Positions 15,423 to 23,360 of a stretch of 23,613 nucleotides of DNA are shown here, piece after piece. This DNA comes from JANXQE01 sp035651635 (GTDB lineage: Bacteria > Verrucomicrobiota > Verrucomicrobiia > Limisphaerales > UBA8199): the NCBI GenBank assembly GCA_035651635.1, contig DASRFK010000012.1, positions 1-23,613 of the forward strand, in the 5' to 3' direction. Within the stretch, counting starts at the first letter, position 1; the number at the start of each line of letters is the position of its first letter. Made by a program: the position numbers and the translations under genes. The notes below the pieces were generated by a model that saw only the letters and a list, made by a program, of their open reading frames with translations, had not been told where the DNA came from and made no database searches.

Positions 15423-15485
15423 GCATGGTGTGCCCTGAACATCCGTAGAGTCTCTTTCAAAACACCGGCTTGCGCGTGGACACCT

Positions 15486-15549
15486 GGGTTTGGAGTCCCG
15501 CCTTCAGACGGTTTTGGCGCCGGGCCGCCTAAAGGCGGGACTCCAACCC
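15486..15549. repeat. REPIN-like inverted pair between thiH and thiS
   Basis: The left arm GGGTTTGGAGTCCCGCCTTC continues AGACGG; the right arm, read on the minus strand, is GGGTTGGAGTCCCGCCTTTA continuing GGCGG. They match over about 25 bp with one bulge and two mismatches, around a 13-nt spacer. Each arm has a GGAG head followed by its own small hairpin CCGCCTTTAGGCGG, which is the REP pattern. It sits within the presumed thiH-thiS transcript and may lower thiS expression. Confidence 0.72.
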
Positions 15550-15566
15550 AAATCTTAAGACCCGCT

Positions 15567-16760
15567 CTAAGAGGCCAGCGCCGCATCCCAATCCTTCCAC
15601 ACCGGTTCGTAGCCCAGCCGCCGCAACCGTTCGGCTACTTCGTGAGGCGTGCGTTCATCCGCAATATCGAACTGGCCGGTCGCCACGGCCTGTTCGCCGG
15701 CATTCGCCCATTCGCTTGCGCCCAGTTCCACAATTCTGCCGCCTTCAGTGTGATGCAGATTGTTTCTGCCGGCGCCCGTGTAGCCGCCCGGCTCGGTATG
15801 GCTGCCAGCACTCATCAGTGTTATCCCCAAAGGCACCAGTCCATCGCGTAACCGCGGGGATTCCCGCGTTGAAAGCACCAGGCCAACATCCGGAAACATG
15901 AGGCGAAACGCACAAACGAGCTGCGCCATTTCGCGATCGGTCATATGGGTCAGTGGCTGAAATTCGCCCGCGCAGGGCCGCAGCCGCGGCAGTGAAATCG
16001 TCAGGGAAGCTTTCCAGCAGTTTCGCAACAGGTATTGTGCGTGAGCCGCCAGGCAAATCGCCTCGTAACGCCAGTCAGCGAGACCGTACAAGGCGCCAAT
16101 GCCCAGCCGGCGGAATCCGGCCGCATACGCCCGCTCGGGTGTGGCCAGGCGCCAGGCGAAATTCCGTTTTGGCCCCGAAGTATGCATCTGGTGGTACACT
16201 GCCGGGTCGTACGTCTCCTGGTACACGACCAGGCCTTCGGCGCCTGATTGGACCAAAGGCTCATAGTCGGGCGTTTCCATCGGACCAATTTCGAGTGAAA
16301 TGCTCGGCGCCACTTCGCGCACCACTTGAACGCATTGGCTCAGATAATTGTTCGAGACGAACTTCGGGTGTTCGCCCGAAACCAGGAGGATATTGCGAAA
16401 TCCTTGGGCAACGAGAGCCTGCGCCTCCTCGCGCACTTCCTGCGCGCTGAGGGTTACTCTCAGGATAGGGTTGTCACGCGAGAAACCGCAGTACCGGCAA
16501 TTGTTGATGCACTCGTTGGAGAGGTACAACGGCGCGAATAGCCGGATCACCTTTCCAAACCGCTGCTGCGTCACCTGGCGCGCCCGTTGACCCAGCGCCT
16601 CCAGAACTTCTCCGGCGGCCGGGGAAATCAGAACGGCAAAATCAGCCAGGCCAAGCTGGTTTCTGTCCAGAGCATTCTGGACCATAGGCAGCGTGGCAGA
16701 ACGGGCACGCTCAACCAAAGTTGGCGCGCTTAATGTCTCGAATTCAGTCGCAAAGCTCAC
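15567..16760 (-). CDS. thiH: 2-iminoacetate synthase ThiH (radical SAM)
   Basis: ThiH cleaves tyrosine with a SAM-derived radical to give dehydroglycine and p-cresol for thiazole synthesis. The 397-residue protein has the radical SAM cluster motif CINNCRYC (C84, C88, C91), preceded by RLFAPLYLSNE, then LLVSGEHPKFVS, SLEIGPMETPDYEPL, GLVVYQETYDPAVY and the C-terminal SAGSHTEPGGYTG. I chose GTG 16760, giving MSFATEFETLSAP, which fits the family's N-terminus and overlaps the upstream Uma2 stop by GTGA. A GTG at 16796 would add 12 residues. The enzyme needs anaerobic or low-oxygen conditions to be efficient. thiS follows; thiG, its usual partner, is absent here. Confidence 0.93.
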   Translation of the reverse strand: MSFATEFETLSAPTLVERARSATLPMVQNALDRNQLGLADFAVLISPAAGEVLEALGQRARQVTQQRFGKVIRLFAPLYLSNECINNCRYCGFSRDNPILRVTLSAQEVREEAQALVAQGFRNILLVSGEHPKFVSNNYLSQCVQVVREVAPSISLEIGPMETPDYEPLVQSGAEGLVVYQETYDPAVYHQMHTSGPKRNFAWRLATPERAYAAGFRRLGIGALYGLADWRYEAICLAAHAQYLLRNCWKASLTISLPRLRPCAGEFQPLTHMTDREMAQLVCAFRLMFPDVGLVLSTRESPRLRDGLVPLGITLMSAGSHTEPGGYTGAGRNNLHHTEGGRIVELGASEWANAGEQAVATGQFDIADERTPHEVAERLRRLGYEPVWKDWDAALAS

Positions 16761-17326
16761 CGGGAGAGTTTTGGAAAAATCTGGTGCAGCCGGCACTTAA
16801 ACCCTGGCAGCACTTCATCGCCTGAAAGCAGATCGTTTGATTGGGTGACCGCCGAAATGCTGTCCGGTCGATAGATGTGGACCTGATGGAGCTTCCAATT
16901 GACGATCCAAACCAGGCGCGTTCCATGCTCGAAATAGAGATCTAGCTTTTTGTGTATCAATTGAGTCCGGTCGCTCGGGGATAAAACCTCGATAGCCAGA
17001 TCCGGAGCGCCGCGCAGAAACTTGTCCGGCCCGCGAAAAACCTTCTTCAGAGTGGCTTTACTGACAAACGAAACATCCGGGCTAAGCAGAATGGACTCGG
17101 AGGTCCGGAACCCGGTGCTCGAATCATAAACCTCACCGAGTTTGTGCCGCTGGACGAAAGCACCAATCAGCAAGATGAGTCGGACGCAAATCGCACCGTG
17201 ATTGGCAGGGACCGGGCTCATAATCAGTCGCCCGTTCAGCAGTTCGTACTTATGCCCATCGGCCGGCAGATCTTCCAGCTCCTGGTCCGTCCAGGCACCG
17301 CGCTTCGTCAAGGTTGGGCTCGCCAT
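16757..17326 (-). CDS. Uma2-family (DUF820) PD-(D/E)xK nuclease-like protein
   Basis: The 189-residue protein matches the Uma2/DUF820 restriction-endonuclease-like fold: KYELLNGRLIMSPVP (26-40), SPDVSFV (82-88), APDLAIEVLSPSD (107-119), KKLDLYFEHGTRLVWIVN (126-143) and VHIYRP (149-154). D84 or D109, E113 and K127 are the candidate PD-(D/E)xK residues and all are present, so the active site looks intact. Biological role of the family is unknown; such genes are often multi-copy and mobile-looking. It starts at ATG 17326, 39 bp after xylB, and overlaps thiH by 4 bp, so it lies in a transcript with both although it has no obvious metabolic tie. Confidence 0.88.
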   Translation of the reverse strand: MASPTLTKRGAWTDQELEDLPADGHKYELLNGRLIMSPVPANHGAICVRLILLIGAFVQRHKLGEVYDSSTGFRTSESILLSPDVSFVSKATLKKVFRGPDKFLRGAPDLAIEVLSPSDRTQLIHKKLDLYFEHGTRLVWIVNWKLHQVHIYRPDSISAVTQSNDLLSGDEVLPGFKCRLHQIFPKLSR

Positions 17327-17365
17327 TCACTCGCAAAATAGCTTATTGGACCGGCCGATCCAAGC

Positions 17366-18892
17366 TTACCTCAGCACAAAACGTCTGTGCCTGGCGAATA
17401 CTTCGCGAAGCGAGCGCGACATTTCGTCCTGCAAGCCCTGCAATTCCTTGTAAATGGCCACGTTGTCCCGCTCCGGTTCCGCTGTTTCGCCTTTGTTCAG
17501 CTCGATAAATTGATCCGTGATCTCCTGGATGGACAGCTTCTCGCCTTTTTGCAGACGCCAGCACCAGAGCGCCTGTAACGCCGCCCCGTAAGCCGCCCCC
17601 TCGCTCACCTTTAATGTCACCACTTCGGTGTTAAATACATCGGCCATAATCTGACGCCAAACCTTCGATTTGGCGCCGCCGCCGGTCGCGCGGATTTGCG
17701 TGGGTTTGACCCCGAGCCCCGCGAGCCGCCGCAGACCGTAGTTCATTCCCAAGGTCACCCCTTCCATCGCCGCTCTCGCAAAATGCCCTGCCTCAAAAGT
17801 CTTTTTATTTACTCCGAACCAAACTCCGGTCCCGTCCGGGACGTTGGGCGTGCGTTCGCCTTCGAAGTAAGGCAACAACAATAGTCCATTTGACCCGGCC
17901 GGAATCCGGCTCGACTCACCGGCATATTTCTCATGCGACCAGCCAAAGTCTTCGCGCACCATCTCGGTGGCGACCGTGACGTTCATCGTGCACAGCAGCG
18001 GCAGCCAGCGATTCGTCGAGTCGCAGAAAGCAGCAATCTCCCCTTCCGGATCCACTACTGGCTTTTCGGCGCAGGCATAAATCGTTCCGCTGGTGCCAAA
18101 GCTGGCCGTAATCACCCCTTCTTGCGTGTTACCAGTCCCAATCGCGCCCATCATATTATCACCGCCGCCCGCGCTCACCAAAATGCCCGCGTTCAAATCC
18201 AGCAGCTTGGCCGTTGAGGGTTGCAAGCTTCCGGCCGGTTCATCGCTGGCCCGGAGGGGAGGCAGCTTGGACGCCAGCCCGGCGTCAATCGCTTCGAGGA
18301 CTGGACCCGACCATCTGCGTTTGCGCACATCCAGCAGCGCCGTTCCGCTCGCATCTCCATATTCCATCGATTTTTCACCCGTCAGCCAAAAGTTCAGGTA
18401 ATCGTGCGGTAACAAGACCGTCGCGAGCCGCTCGAAGTTTTTCGGCTCGTGTTTCTTCAGCCAAAGAATCTTGCCGGCCGTGAACCCCGGCAGCACGGCA
18501 TTGCCCAGGAGCCGGATGGCTTTCTTGAGTCCGCCAACACGGCTAGTGATCTCTTCGCATTCCGCCGCGGTCGAGGTGTCGCACCAAAGCTTGGCCGGTC
18601 GGATCACCTCGCCGTTCTTGTCCAGGGGCACGAATCCGTGTTGTTGGCCGCTGACACCGATGGCTTTGACATCTCCGCTGGAAGCCTTGGCCTGGCGTAA
18701 GGCGCGTCGGATCGCGCTGGCCGTGGCATCGCGCCACGTATGCGGGTGCTGTTCCTTCGCTCCGGCCGGCAGGTCGGGAATCAAATCATATTCCTGTGCT
18801 GCCGAGGCCAGCACTTTGCCGTCGCGTGAGTCGACGACTAAAACCTTGGTGGATTGCGTGCCGCTGTCGATTCCGAGTAAAAGTTCTCTCAT
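17366..18892 (-). CDS. xylB: Xylulokinase
   Basis: A 508-residue FGGY-family kinase that phosphorylates D-xylulose to xylulose 5-phosphate, feeding the pentose phosphate pathway. The N-terminal phosphate motif is LLGIDSGTQSTK (5-16); sugar contacts include GVSGQQHGFVPLD (79-91); the catalytic base is D245 in AGGGDNMMGAIGTG; then SFGTSGTIYA (264-273), the second FGGY signature region around GMNYGLRRL, and the adenosine motif RATGGGAKSKVWRQIMAD. Length is normal for XylB. Other FGGY substrates are possible but the QQHG motif favours xylulose. It starts at ATG 18892. No xylose isomerase is next to it; transketolase 4 kb away on the other strand uses its product. Confidence 0.92.
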   Translation of the reverse strand: MRELLLGIDSGTQSTKVLVVDSRDGKVLASAAQEYDLIPDLPAGAKEQHPHTWRDATASAIRRALRQAKASSGDVKAIGVSGQQHGFVPLDKNGEVIRPAKLWCDTSTAAECEEITSRVGGLKKAIRLLGNAVLPGFTAGKILWLKKHEPKNFERLATVLLPHDYLNFWLTGEKSMEYGDASGTALLDVRKRRWSGPVLEAIDAGLASKLPPLRASDEPAGSLQPSTAKLLDLNAGILVSAGGGDNMMGAIGTGNTQEGVITASFGTSGTIYACAEKPVVDPEGEIAAFCDSTNRWLPLLCTMNVTVATEMVREDFGWSHEKYAGESSRIPAGSNGLLLLPYFEGERTPNVPDGTGVWFGVNKKTFEAGHFARAAMEGVTLGMNYGLRRLAGLGVKPTQIRATGGGAKSKVWRQIMADVFNTEVVTLKVSEGAAYGAALQALWCWRLQKGEKLSIQEITDQFIELNKGETAEPERDNVAIYKELQGLQDEMSRSLREVFARHRRFVLR

Positions 18893-19256
18893 AGGGCGCC
18901 TGTCAATGCTGGCTGCCGCACACCATTACCAGACCCGCCACCCCTGTCCAACACGGATTTCCTGGCCTGTTGCTGGCCCGCTTGGAGCACCGGCGTCTCG
19001 CCCAAGGTCATAAGGATTTCAACCCCCGCAGATCCGGGGCGACCACAGATGAAGAAACAAGAGGTTGCCACTCTTCACTTCGCCCAAGGTCACAAAAGCT
19101 TTCAACCCGCAGATTCGGGGCAACCAGAGAGACCGCTGTCGATGGATGAGGAATGGGGTCAGCACCCGGGCAGCAAAAGTGACACCAATCGGTTGTTCAG
19201 GTTCTACCATGCTTTTATCAGTGTTCATCCGCGTCCATCCGTGGTCTCCCGCTCTT
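18893..19256. other. 364-bp intergenic region made of several repeats
   Basis: No credible gene lies here. It holds a GGAG-class REP-like copy (GGAGCACCGGCGTCTCGCCC, 18984-19003), two 50-bp imperfect direct repeats (18999-19049 and 19081-19130), a weak GGGGTCAG...GTGACACC inverted pair at 19155-19186, and near the AGE gene end the sequence GTTCATCCGCGTCCATCCG (19221-19239, continuing TGG). The xylB promoter must lie at its left end, but no clear boxes were found. Confidence 0.6.
18999..19130. repeat. Imperfect 50-bp direct repeat pair
   Basis: CGCCCAAGGTCATAAGGATT (from 18999) and CGCCCAAGGTCACAAAAGCT (from 19081) begin two units that continue TTCAACCC, GCAGAT, CGGGGC and ACCA in register, differing at about seven positions and one length change. 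Unit spacing is 82 bp. Inside each, CCCGCAGATCCGGGG is a short hairpin. Confidence 0.65.
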
Positions 19257-20603
19257 TCACCGCACCTTCATTTGAGGCCCGAAGGCGTCGACAAACTTCA
19301 CCATCGCCCGCACATCATGGTAATTGGCCTTCCAGTTGTGCGCTTTGGCCGTGACCTTTGCTTTGCCTTCCGCGGTAACTGTGTCGAGCCAGATCCCGTC
19401 GCTCGGGTTTGCTTGATATCTGAGGATGAACTGCAAGAGCTTGTCCAAAGCCACGTCGTAATCCGGATTATCCTTGTGTTTAATCGCATCGGTTAACGCC
19501 GCGAGCATCTCGGCTTGCACCCACCAAATCTTGTCGGTGTCGTTGGCCGGCTGATTATCAAATCCACGGCTGTATAGCCCGCCGCGTTGGTGGTCGTAGC
19601 CATATTTCAGAGCGTGGTTGAGGTGCGCTTCAAAATGCGCCCAGGATGGTGGCCGCTCCAACACCTTTTCCGCTCGAATCATCAGCCAGGCGAACTCGAC
19701 ATTATGTCCGTAAGAAAGCCCGGCACTGGACGGCGCGGTAACCGGCTGCCAATCCGGCTGCCGATGAAACGCGCATTTGGAAGGATCCTTGGGATAAAAC
19801 CAGGTGGAGTTTATTTTGAGCGCCTCGTCCAGTGATTTGCGGACCTCGGCGTCGTGGGTGGCCTGGTACAGCTCCGTCAGCGCCTCCATCAAGTGCAAGT
19901 GCGTATTGGCACTTTTTGCGCCTCCCAACTCCACAATCACATTTGCCTTCGGATCGGTGATGGGCGTCCAGTCGCGCTCGAAGTGTTCCACCCAACCGCC
20001 GTTTCTATCATCGTGCGCGTGCTTCTGGATTGCGTGATAGAGCTGCAACGCCTGGTCCAGCGCAGTTCGGTCCCCGCTGGCCCGGTAGTATTCTACCAGG
20101 CCATATATCACGAAGGATTCGCCATAAAGAAGTTTGCGCTGGTCCAGCGGTGTACCGGTCAGGTCCGTCGTCCAGAAATAGCCGCCGTCAGTGCGGTCGA
20201 GGAAATGTGCCTGGAGAAAGCGATAGCCCTGTTCAGCTGCCGCCAGGTAATTGCGTTTGCCATCTGAAAAACCCTTCAAGTGAGCGTGCGAAAAGCCCCA
20301 AATCATCCGACTTTGGCTGACGAGCTGTTTTTCGGTGGCCGGCCCCGCTTTTTTTGCCGCGTCGTCGGCGAGGACATATCCGCCGTTCTGACGGTCAACC
20401 GCCGTGTCGTACCAGTAGGGCAGCACCTTGGTGGCAAGCTGCATCCTGAGCTCGGCAGCATATTCGGTTTTGGATTTCGCGCTATTTGCTTCGGCACTGA
20501 GAGCGCCAGTCACCCCGAGCCAAATTGCCAGCAGGGTAAGACGATGGACGATACGAGCAAATCGCGGTTGAACTGGGCGATAGACAGAGGCCATGCAAGG
20601 CAT
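19257..20603 (-). CDS. Secreted AGE-family (cellobiose 2-epimerase-like) sugar epimerase
   Basis: The 448-residue protein has the (alpha/alpha)6-barrel signatures of the N-acylglucosamine / cellobiose 2-epimerase family: SQSRMIWGFSHAH (97-109), GGYFWTTDLTG (140-150), NTHLHLMEALTELY (233-246), YGHNVEFAWLMIRA (298-311), KIWWVQAEMLAAL (358-370) and HNWKANYHDVRAM (422-434). H237, H300 and H429 occupy positions expected for the catalytic and binding histidines. Family members invert C2 of glucose-type residues or interconvert aldose and ketose. Unusually it has an N-terminal signal peptide (core about 21-36, cleavage near LSA-EA), while AGE enzymes are usually cytosolic. It starts at ATG 20603, or 20594 as second choice, 41 bp after the amidohydrolase stop, probably in one operon. 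Confidence 0.87.
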   Translation of the reverse strand: MPCMASVYRPVQPRFARIVHRLTLLAIWLGVTGALSAEANSAKSKTEYAAELRMQLATKVLPYWYDTAVDRQNGGYVLADDAAKKAGPATEKQLVSQSRMIWGFSHAHLKGFSDGKRNYLAAAEQGYRFLQAHFLDRTDGGYFWTTDLTGTPLDQRKLLYGESFVIYGLVEYYRASGDRTALDQALQLYHAIQKHAHDDRNGGWVEHFERDWTPITDPKANVIVELGGAKSANTHLHLMEALTELYQATHDAEVRKSLDEALKINSTWFYPKDPSKCAFHRQPDWQPVTAPSSAGLSYGHNVEFAWLMIRAEKVLERPPSWAHFEAHLNHALKYGYDHQRGGLYSRGFDNQPANDTDKIWWVQAEMLAALTDAIKHKDNPDYDVALDKLLQFILRYQANPSDGIWLDTVTAEGKAKVTAKAHNWKANYHDVRAMVKFVDAFGPQMKVR

Positions 20604-20644
20604 TTGTGACCCAAAGCCGGCTGCTGAGCAAGATGCTTCCGCAG

Positions 20645-21739
20645 CTAATCGTTAAGCCTCTGCCCAAGATTAGATTCAGTCCGCGCGGGCTGCCGCAGCA
20701 ATTGGCGAATCCGGGTGAACGTCTCCGGCGGAAAACCCATGCCAACTTTTAACTGGTAATCGCGCTCGAGAACATTGGACAGGCCCTCACAGTGGCGGAA
20801 GGTTTTCCAGTCGATGAACCCACGCAACCAAGGAAAGTGGCCGTAAACGGGGACCGGAAAGTCGCTGCCGTTGACGATGCGCTCGACCAGGGGCGAGGTG
20901 ATGCACTCAGCTACGTGCCGGCCGCGAATCGGAACTGTGAAGGCGCTGTTATCGCCGTAAAGGTTGCTGAAACGGCGGGTCATCTCTACAAACATGTGAA
21001 AGTACTCAGGGTCGCTCACGCCGCTTTTGGTGGCGCAATGAGCCGCTATGACCTTAACCCCGCATTCGAGCGGCAGCGTCAGGAGGCGCGGGTCACTATA
21101 TTCACGCCGAATAACTGGCAAGGTATGCTCGCCGCCGGTATGGGCCAATAACGGCAGTTGCGCCTCAGCCATGCGCTCCCAGAACCGCGTATACCGCCGA
21201 TCGCTGCAATTAATGTTCTGGCAGTTCGGCAGGCATTTCATCATGACGGCGCCGCCCGACACACAACGTTCCAGTTCTTCGAGTGCATCCGGACGGGCTG
21301 GATGAATGGAAACCGCTGGAAGGAATTCCGGATAACGTCGCGCCAAAGATAAGACGTAATCGTTGGGGACATAAAACGAACCGAGCTCGGGCAACGCGTT
21401 GCCCTGATCATCATGCACCTGCTCCTGCGCGAGGATGACCACCGCTCCCAGCGACGAACCGCGCACCAGTTCCAACAGCCGCTCTACGTAAAGACGGTCC
21501 AGATCTTCCGCCAGCGCCGTCGCGGGCAGCCCGACGTGGTGCAACATCAGCTTCGCCATCGGCCGCCGCCAGCGGCTGACCCGCAACCAACAGCCCGTGT
21601 TGCCTGACCCGTTGCCGACGATATGCACGTGCATATCGACCGGCTTGGTCGTGGCGAGCTTCTCATTGACGGAACTATGCGCCGGACCCGCGCTCATGTG
21701 TGGACCAAGATAAACCGCCCCGGTAGAAGTGCACCACAT
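20645..21739 (-). CDS. Amidohydrolase-family (TIM-barrel) metal-dependent hydrolase
   Basis: The 364-residue protein belongs to the amidohydrolase-2 type. The metal-binding HxH is in DMHVHIVG (H37, H39), followed by LLAHTGGEH and KVIAAHCATKSG (the two later histidines) and the C-terminal aspartate in VNGSDFPVPV. A run of eight strands and helices between these fits a complete barrel. Substrates in this family include aromatic acid decarboxylation and lactone or amide hydrolysis; the sequence does not decide. No signal peptide is evident. Start ATG 21739; ATG 21697 is also possible. It precedes the AGE epimerase on the same strand and is divergent from the Sel1-PEGA gene across 241 bp that contain a composite repeat. 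Confidence 0.85.
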   Translation of the reverse strand: MWCTSTGAVYLGPHMSAGPAHSSVNEKLATTKPVDMHVHIVGNGSGNTGCWLRVSRWRRPMAKLMLHHVGLPATALAEDLDRLYVERLLELVRGSSLGAVVILAQEQVHDDQGNALPELGSFYVPNDYVLSLARRYPEFLPAVSIHPARPDALEELERCVSGGAVMMKCLPNCQNINCSDRRYTRFWERMAEAQLPLLAHTGGEHTLPVIRREYSDPRLLTLPLECGVKVIAAHCATKSGVSDPEYFHMFVEMTRRFSNLYGDNSAFTVPIRGRHVAECITSPLVERIVNGSDFPVPVYGHFPWLRGFIDWKTFRHCEGLSNVLERDYQLKVGMGFPPETFTRIRQLLRQPARTESNLGQRLND

Positions 21740-21789
21740 TTACGCCCCGCTTCGTTTGGAGGCGCATCTGAACACTACCACCATTTGGT

Positions 21790-21913
21790 AGATGACATCG
21801 CGCTGCGATGTCACCGCCCGACAGCGGGCGGAACAGAACCGGAGCGGGTGCATAACAGTTTCATTCGTTGCGCCGCTAATACGCGGCGCGGACGTCGCAG
21901 CGCGACGTCCCTA
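21790..21913 (-). repeat. REPIN-like composite repeat, copy A
   Basis: Read on the minus strand it begins GGTAGGGACGTCGCGCTGCG (a GTAG head and a palindrome), then the hairpin GCCGCGTATTAGCGGC, a spacer, the hairpin CCGCCCGCTGTCGGGCGG and an end GACATCGCAGCGCGATGTC continuing ATCTACC. The two ends are inverted copies of each other. It shares this order with copies at 23211 and 23361. An open reading frame upstream of the Sel1-PEGA gene runs through it, which is not considered coding. Confidence 0.75.
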
Positions 21914-21980
21914 CCTCGGCTGGGATCCACGAAAGAAAGAGACCGCTTGTCAGCCACTCCAAAGAACTTACTCTGGCAGG

Positions 21981-23015
21981 ATGAACGTGACTGGAATTGG
22001 ACTGGCGGTGCTCATCGTGTGGCTGGGATCAGCGACTCGATCCTCGAGCCAAAGCACGCAGGCGGAACGGCAGCAATTCGCGGCCACGAAAGCCGAAGCG
22101 GACAAGGGCGACGCGCTGGCGCAATTCACCCTGGGCAATTATTACGCCTTTGGCACGGGGGTGAGCCGGGATCTGGTCAAAGCCGCGAAATGGCACCGCA
22201 AAGCCGCCGAACAAGGCCTGGCACAAGCCCAATTGCGACTCGCCTATGAATATGTAAACGGGATCGGACTGAAAACCGATCCCATTGAAGCCGTTAAATG
22301 GTTGCGCCGGGCCGCCGAGCACGGCTCGACCGAAGCGCAATTTGAATTGGGCCGCTCTTATGCGGAGGGTCAGGGAGTTGGCGAAAACCCGGTCCAAGCC
22401 GCCACCTGGTACCGCAAAGCGGCCGAGCAAAATTATCCGCCCGCCGAGTATGCTCTCGGCACCTGTTACTTCGAGGGCTACGGCGTTACCAAGGACGTTC
22501 CGGAGGGCGTGGATTGGACCAGGAAAGCCGCCGAACAAGGCTACGCGCCCGCTGAGAATAGTTATGGCCTCTGTTTCGCGAAAGGGAAAGGTGTCCCGCA
22601 AAATTATCTCGAGGCGTACAAATGGTTCAACCTTTCCGCGGCGCAAGGCGGCGAACACAACAACGAAGCCCGGATTAATCTTTCCATGGCGGAACGCGCC
22701 ATGACCCCGGAGCAGATTGCCGAGGGGCAGAAACTGGCGCGAGACTTCAAACCGCAGAGCGGATCCCCGGTTCAAACCGCCGAACCTGGCCACCGCACCG
22801 GCATGTCGGGCGTGGTCACCGTGAAAGCCGATGACGAAACCGCCGAGGTATATGCCGATGGCAATTTTGTCGGAAATGCCCCGTCCAAGCTGAAACTCGA
22901 GCCGGGTATGCACGTCATCGAAGTCAAGAAAGCTGGCTTTAAACCGTATCGCCGGGACATCAAGGTCACCGAAGGAGCCGAGCTAAACCTGAGAGCGACA
23001 TTAGAACATCAGTGA
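21981..23015 (+). CDS. Exported Sel1-repeat protein with C-terminal PEGA domain
   Basis: The 344-residue protein starts at ATG 21981 (a CAGG precedes it), giving a signal peptide with core GIGLAVLIVWLGSA. The frame is open upstream to 21792, but that part is encoded by a dispersed repeat. Five Sel1 (TPR-like) repeats of 36 residues follow, each with the pattern AxxxLGxxYxxGxGVxxDxxxAxxWxRKAAEQG, and a partial sixth. The last 70 residues form a PEGA domain (EVYADGNFVGNAPSKLKLEP, then GMHVIEVKKAGFKPYRRDIKV). Sel1 repeats mediate protein contacts and PEGA domains are found on surface or periplasmic proteins, so an envelope scaffold role is likely. Ligands unknown. Stands alone on its strand. Confidence 0.9.
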   Translation: MNVTGIGLAVLIVWLGSATRSSSQSTQAERQQFAATKAEADKGDALAQFTLGNYYAFGTGVSRDLVKAAKWHRKAAEQGLAQAQLRLAYEYVNGIGLKTDPIEAVKWLRRAAEHGSTEAQFELGRSYAEGQGVGENPVQAATWYRKAAEQNYPPAEYALGTCYFEGYGVTKDVPEGVDWTRKAAEQGYAPAENSYGLCFAKGKGVPQNYLEAYKWFNLSAAQGGEHNNEARINLSMAERAMTPEQIAEGQKLARDFKPQSGSPVQTAEPGHRTGMSGVVTVKADDETAEVYADGNFVGNAPSKLKLEPGMHVIEVKKAGFKPYRRDIKVTEGAELNLRATLEHQ

Positions 23016-23210
23016 CGTTTGAAGGCCCACTTTCAGGCGGTGCGATGGCGAACAGGAAACGGGGCCAAATTCGGGGGAAACGGACTGTCGACGTTGAAAA
23101 ACAAAAGAAATAGTAGTGGGGTCTTCCAGCTACAAATAGTTCACCGCGCTCGGGTTTCCGCAAGGGCTTGGAAAGCTTCGGAAAGCAGGGCAAACGCATC
23201 TAATTCTGGC

Positions 23211-23340
23211 GGTGGGGATGGCGCGCTGCGCCGTCCGCGCCGCATTCAGCGGCGCAAGGCTGGAATGTGAACGTACCTCCTCTCGCATTCGTTCCGCCCG
23301 CTAGACGCGGTCGGGGACATCGCAGCGCGATGCCCCTACC
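23211..23340 (+). repeat. REPIN-like composite repeat, copy B (complete)
   Basis: Starts GGTGGGGATGGCGCGCTGCG with a CGCC arm, then GCCGCATTCAGCGGC, a spacer TGTGAACGTACCTCCTCTCG, CCGCCCGCTAGACGCGGTCGG and ends GACATCGCAGCGCGATGCCC continuing CTACC. The first and last 27 bp are imperfect inverted repeats. The 195 bp between the Sel1-PEGA stop and this element shows no gene or clear signal. Confidence 0.8.
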
Positions 23341-23360
23341 TCACGGGCGCTCTTTCCCGC

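Noticed and set aside
19155..19186. GGGGTCAG...GTGACACC as another copy of the 3326-3395 palindrome
   Set aside because: Only the outer 7-8 bases resemble it; the core is different, so the relation is not supported.
21792..21980. N-terminal extension of the Sel1-PEGA protein from ATG 21792
   Set aside because: It is encoded by the composite repeat copy A, and a good signal peptide starts at ATG 21981.
22029..22913. 294-codon minus-strand frame with Phe/Gly-rich repeats
   Set aside because: Mirror of the Sel1 repeats on the plus strand; its periodicity follows from them.
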